Assembly: GCA_019247845.1 (NCBI GenBank)
Contig: JAFBAL010000011.1
Location: forward strand, 1-64,000
DNA: 64,000 nt
Reading direction: 5' to 3'
Source of the DNA: Alphaproteobacteria bacterium
GTDB lineage: Bacteria; Pseudomonadota; Alphaproteobacteria; Micropepsales; Micropepsaceae
Shown: positions 62,959-64,000 of the stretch, piece after piece
Numbering within the stretch: the first letter of the stretch is position 1
Layout: each line of letters starts with the position of its first letter
Made by a program: the position numbers and the translations under genes
Notes under the pieces: model-generated
Database searches by the model: none
Told to the model about the DNA's origin: nothing
The model's input: the letters and a program-made list of their open reading frames with translations, nothing else

Positions 62959-64000
62959 CTAGCGCACGCTCTGCGCGTGGCGGAATACTCCGTCCGGATC
63001 GACCGCGGCTTTGACCGTCTTCAGCCGGGCGAGGTTCTGCCGCCAATAGGCGCTCTGCCAGTCGTCGAGATCGAGGTCCGGGTAGTTCACATACGAACCG
63101 CCGGACCAGGAGCGCATCGCGGCGTAGAGCCCGCGGATGTCGGCCAGCCGGCGCTCGGCGGCGGAAGGCGCGGTCCAGCTCGTATAGTACTGGATGCAGA
63201 ACCGCGTGCCGGTGCGATAGGCGAAGGCGGTGGCATCCTCGGCAACGCGTCCGGTCGCGCCGCCATAGGCGTCGCAGATCGCGACCACGCTGGGCGGCAA
63301 CCCGTCGATCAGCGCGTCGATGCCCGCATCGGGAAGCTTGGCCGCGATGAAGTCCGACTTCGCTTTCGAATAGGACGTCTCGTAGTCCCATCCGCCGGAG
63401 AAATGGTTGACCGCGGCGAGAAAGCTCATCGACGCGATCGACAGCGCGGCGTCCGGCGCGGCGACATCGGTCAGCGCGTCCAGCTCGCGCCTGAGCCGCG
63501 GCTTGCTGCCCGTCGATTGTCCTGCGATGTGCAGCACGACGCGCCCGTCGCGGCGCTTGGACAGCTTGAAGATGCCGGTGATCTCGTCCGGCGCGTCGGG
63601 CGCCCAATCCTGCCAGGCGCGGAACAGCGCCGCGGCCTTCTTCACGTCGAGCGTCCAGCTCGCGCTATAGACCTGGATGCGGCCGATGGGTTCGACGCGG
63701 AACTGGAACCGCGTCGCCGCGCCGAAGGTGCCGCCACCGCCGCCGCGGCAGGCCCAGAACAGATCCGCGTTCGTCGTCGCATCGGCATGCACGGGCTTGG
63801 CGTTCGCATCGACCAAGTCGATGCCGACGAGCCTGTCGCAAGCCAGCCCGCGCTCGCGCGCGATCAACCCGAAGCCGCCGCCCATCGCGTGGCCGCTGAC
63901 ACCGACGGTGGGACACGAGCCGCCGGGGAAATCCAAACCGTGCGCGGCGACGAACCTGTAGATCGCGCCCAGCGGCGTGCCCGCGCCGACGCTGAGCGTG
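62959..64000 (-). CDS. FAD-binding oxidoreductase, berberine-bridge (BBE) family, partial
   Basis: The frame is open to the right edge of the window, so the N-terminus, with the start of the PCMH FAD domain, is missing. The 347 visible codons include TLSVGAGTPLGAIYRFV, the FAD-attachment-side GVSGHAMGGGFGLIARERGL and LFWACRGGGGGTFG, a substrate domain, and a BBE-type C-terminus (YVNYPDLDLDDWQSAYWRQN, VDPDGVFRHAQSVR). Such enzymes oxidise alcohols, sugars or alkaloids with covalent FAD. The substrate is unknown, and whether it carries a signal peptide cannot be seen. Confidence 0.88.
   Translation of the reverse strand, partial: TLSVGAGTPLGAIYRFVAAHGLDFPGGSCPTVGVSGHAMGGGFGLIARERGLACDRLVGIDLVDANAKPVHADATTNADLFWACRGGGGGTFGAATRFQFRVEPIGRIQVYSASWTLDVKKAAALFRAWQDWAPDAPDEITGIFKLSKRRDGRVVLHIAGQSTGSKPRLRRELDALTDVAAPDAALSIASMSFLAAVNHFSGGWDYETSYSKAKSDFIAAKLPDAGIDALIDGLPPSVVAICDAYGGATGRVAEDATAFAYRTGTRFCIQYYTSWTAPSAAERRLADIRGLYAAMRSWSGGSYVNYPDLDLDDWQSAYWRQNLARLKTVKAAVDPDGVFRHAQSVR

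Overview
The window is GC-rich, densely packed chromosomal DNA from an alphaproteobacterium. The evidence is a gcrA-type cell-cycle regulator whose promoter carries two GANTC sites and a DnaA-like box, an hdaA-type DnaA inactivator behind a pgsA-like gene, a GTTC-N7-GTTC SOS box of the alphaproteobacterial LexA type, and an order tatABC / serS / surE-pcm-M23 / DUF815 / yajC-secD / squalene-synthase-like / trmFO that follows the usual alphaproteobacterial order. A genus cannot be fixed from the sequence alone. I saw no rRNA, tRNA, CRISPR array, transposase or integrase.

Layout. 0.2-5.3 kb: a GPH-family sugar transporter, a GST, a DNA-alkylation repair pair (Ada/AlkA fusion plus Ogt) and a PEP-mutase-like lyase. 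5.3-8.1 kb: phoR-phoU-phoB with a good Pho box inside the end of phoR. 8.2-13.1 kb: an ECF42-type sigma factor with its DGPF/YCII partner, two DUF1801 proteins, a second GST, a DUF1428 protein and a Cj0069-type ATP-grasp protein. 13.1-16.6 kb: a broken glutathione peroxidase gene, gcrA, a secreted S53 peptidase with its terminator, and the fused remains of a parDE toxin-antitoxin pair. 16.7-22.5 kb: argD-argF facing purM-purN, with an AT-rich two-gene island (DUF262 plus HEPN protein) lodged between argF and purN and replacing the end of argF. 22.5-27.6 kb: a DUF1800/DUF1501 pair and the DUF2066 / CDP-alcohol phosphatidyltransferase / hdaA operon. 27.6-31.4 kb: three related GLUG-repeat surface proteins, one reduced to its two ends, one with two frameshifts, one intact. 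31.4-35.2 kb: ppk-ppx, with a second candidate Pho box. 35.2-47.4 kb: protein export (tatABC, yajC, secD) and conserved housekeeping genes. 47.5-53.4 kb: an HTH protein divergent from a run of five secreted proteins, three of them tandem paralogues. 53.4-64 kb: two tandem amidases, two paralogous membrane proteins plus an MFS exporter, uvrA behind a small secreted protein and an SOS box, and a berberine-bridge-type FAD oxidase cut by the window edge.

How it fits together. Phosphate sensing (PhoR/PhoU/PhoB) and polyphosphate turnover (Ppk/Ppx) appear to be tied by Pho boxes. GcrA and HdaA link replication to the cell cycle. AlkA/Ogt and UvrA cover alkylation and excision repair. Tat and Sec components sit near many secreted products. 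The strongest candidate for a poorly described system is the DUF262-HEPN island at 18.8-20.7 kb, which looks like a laterally acquired defence or toxin-antitoxin module. The GLUG adhesin family and the triplicated CC-motif secreted proteins are the next most interesting loci.
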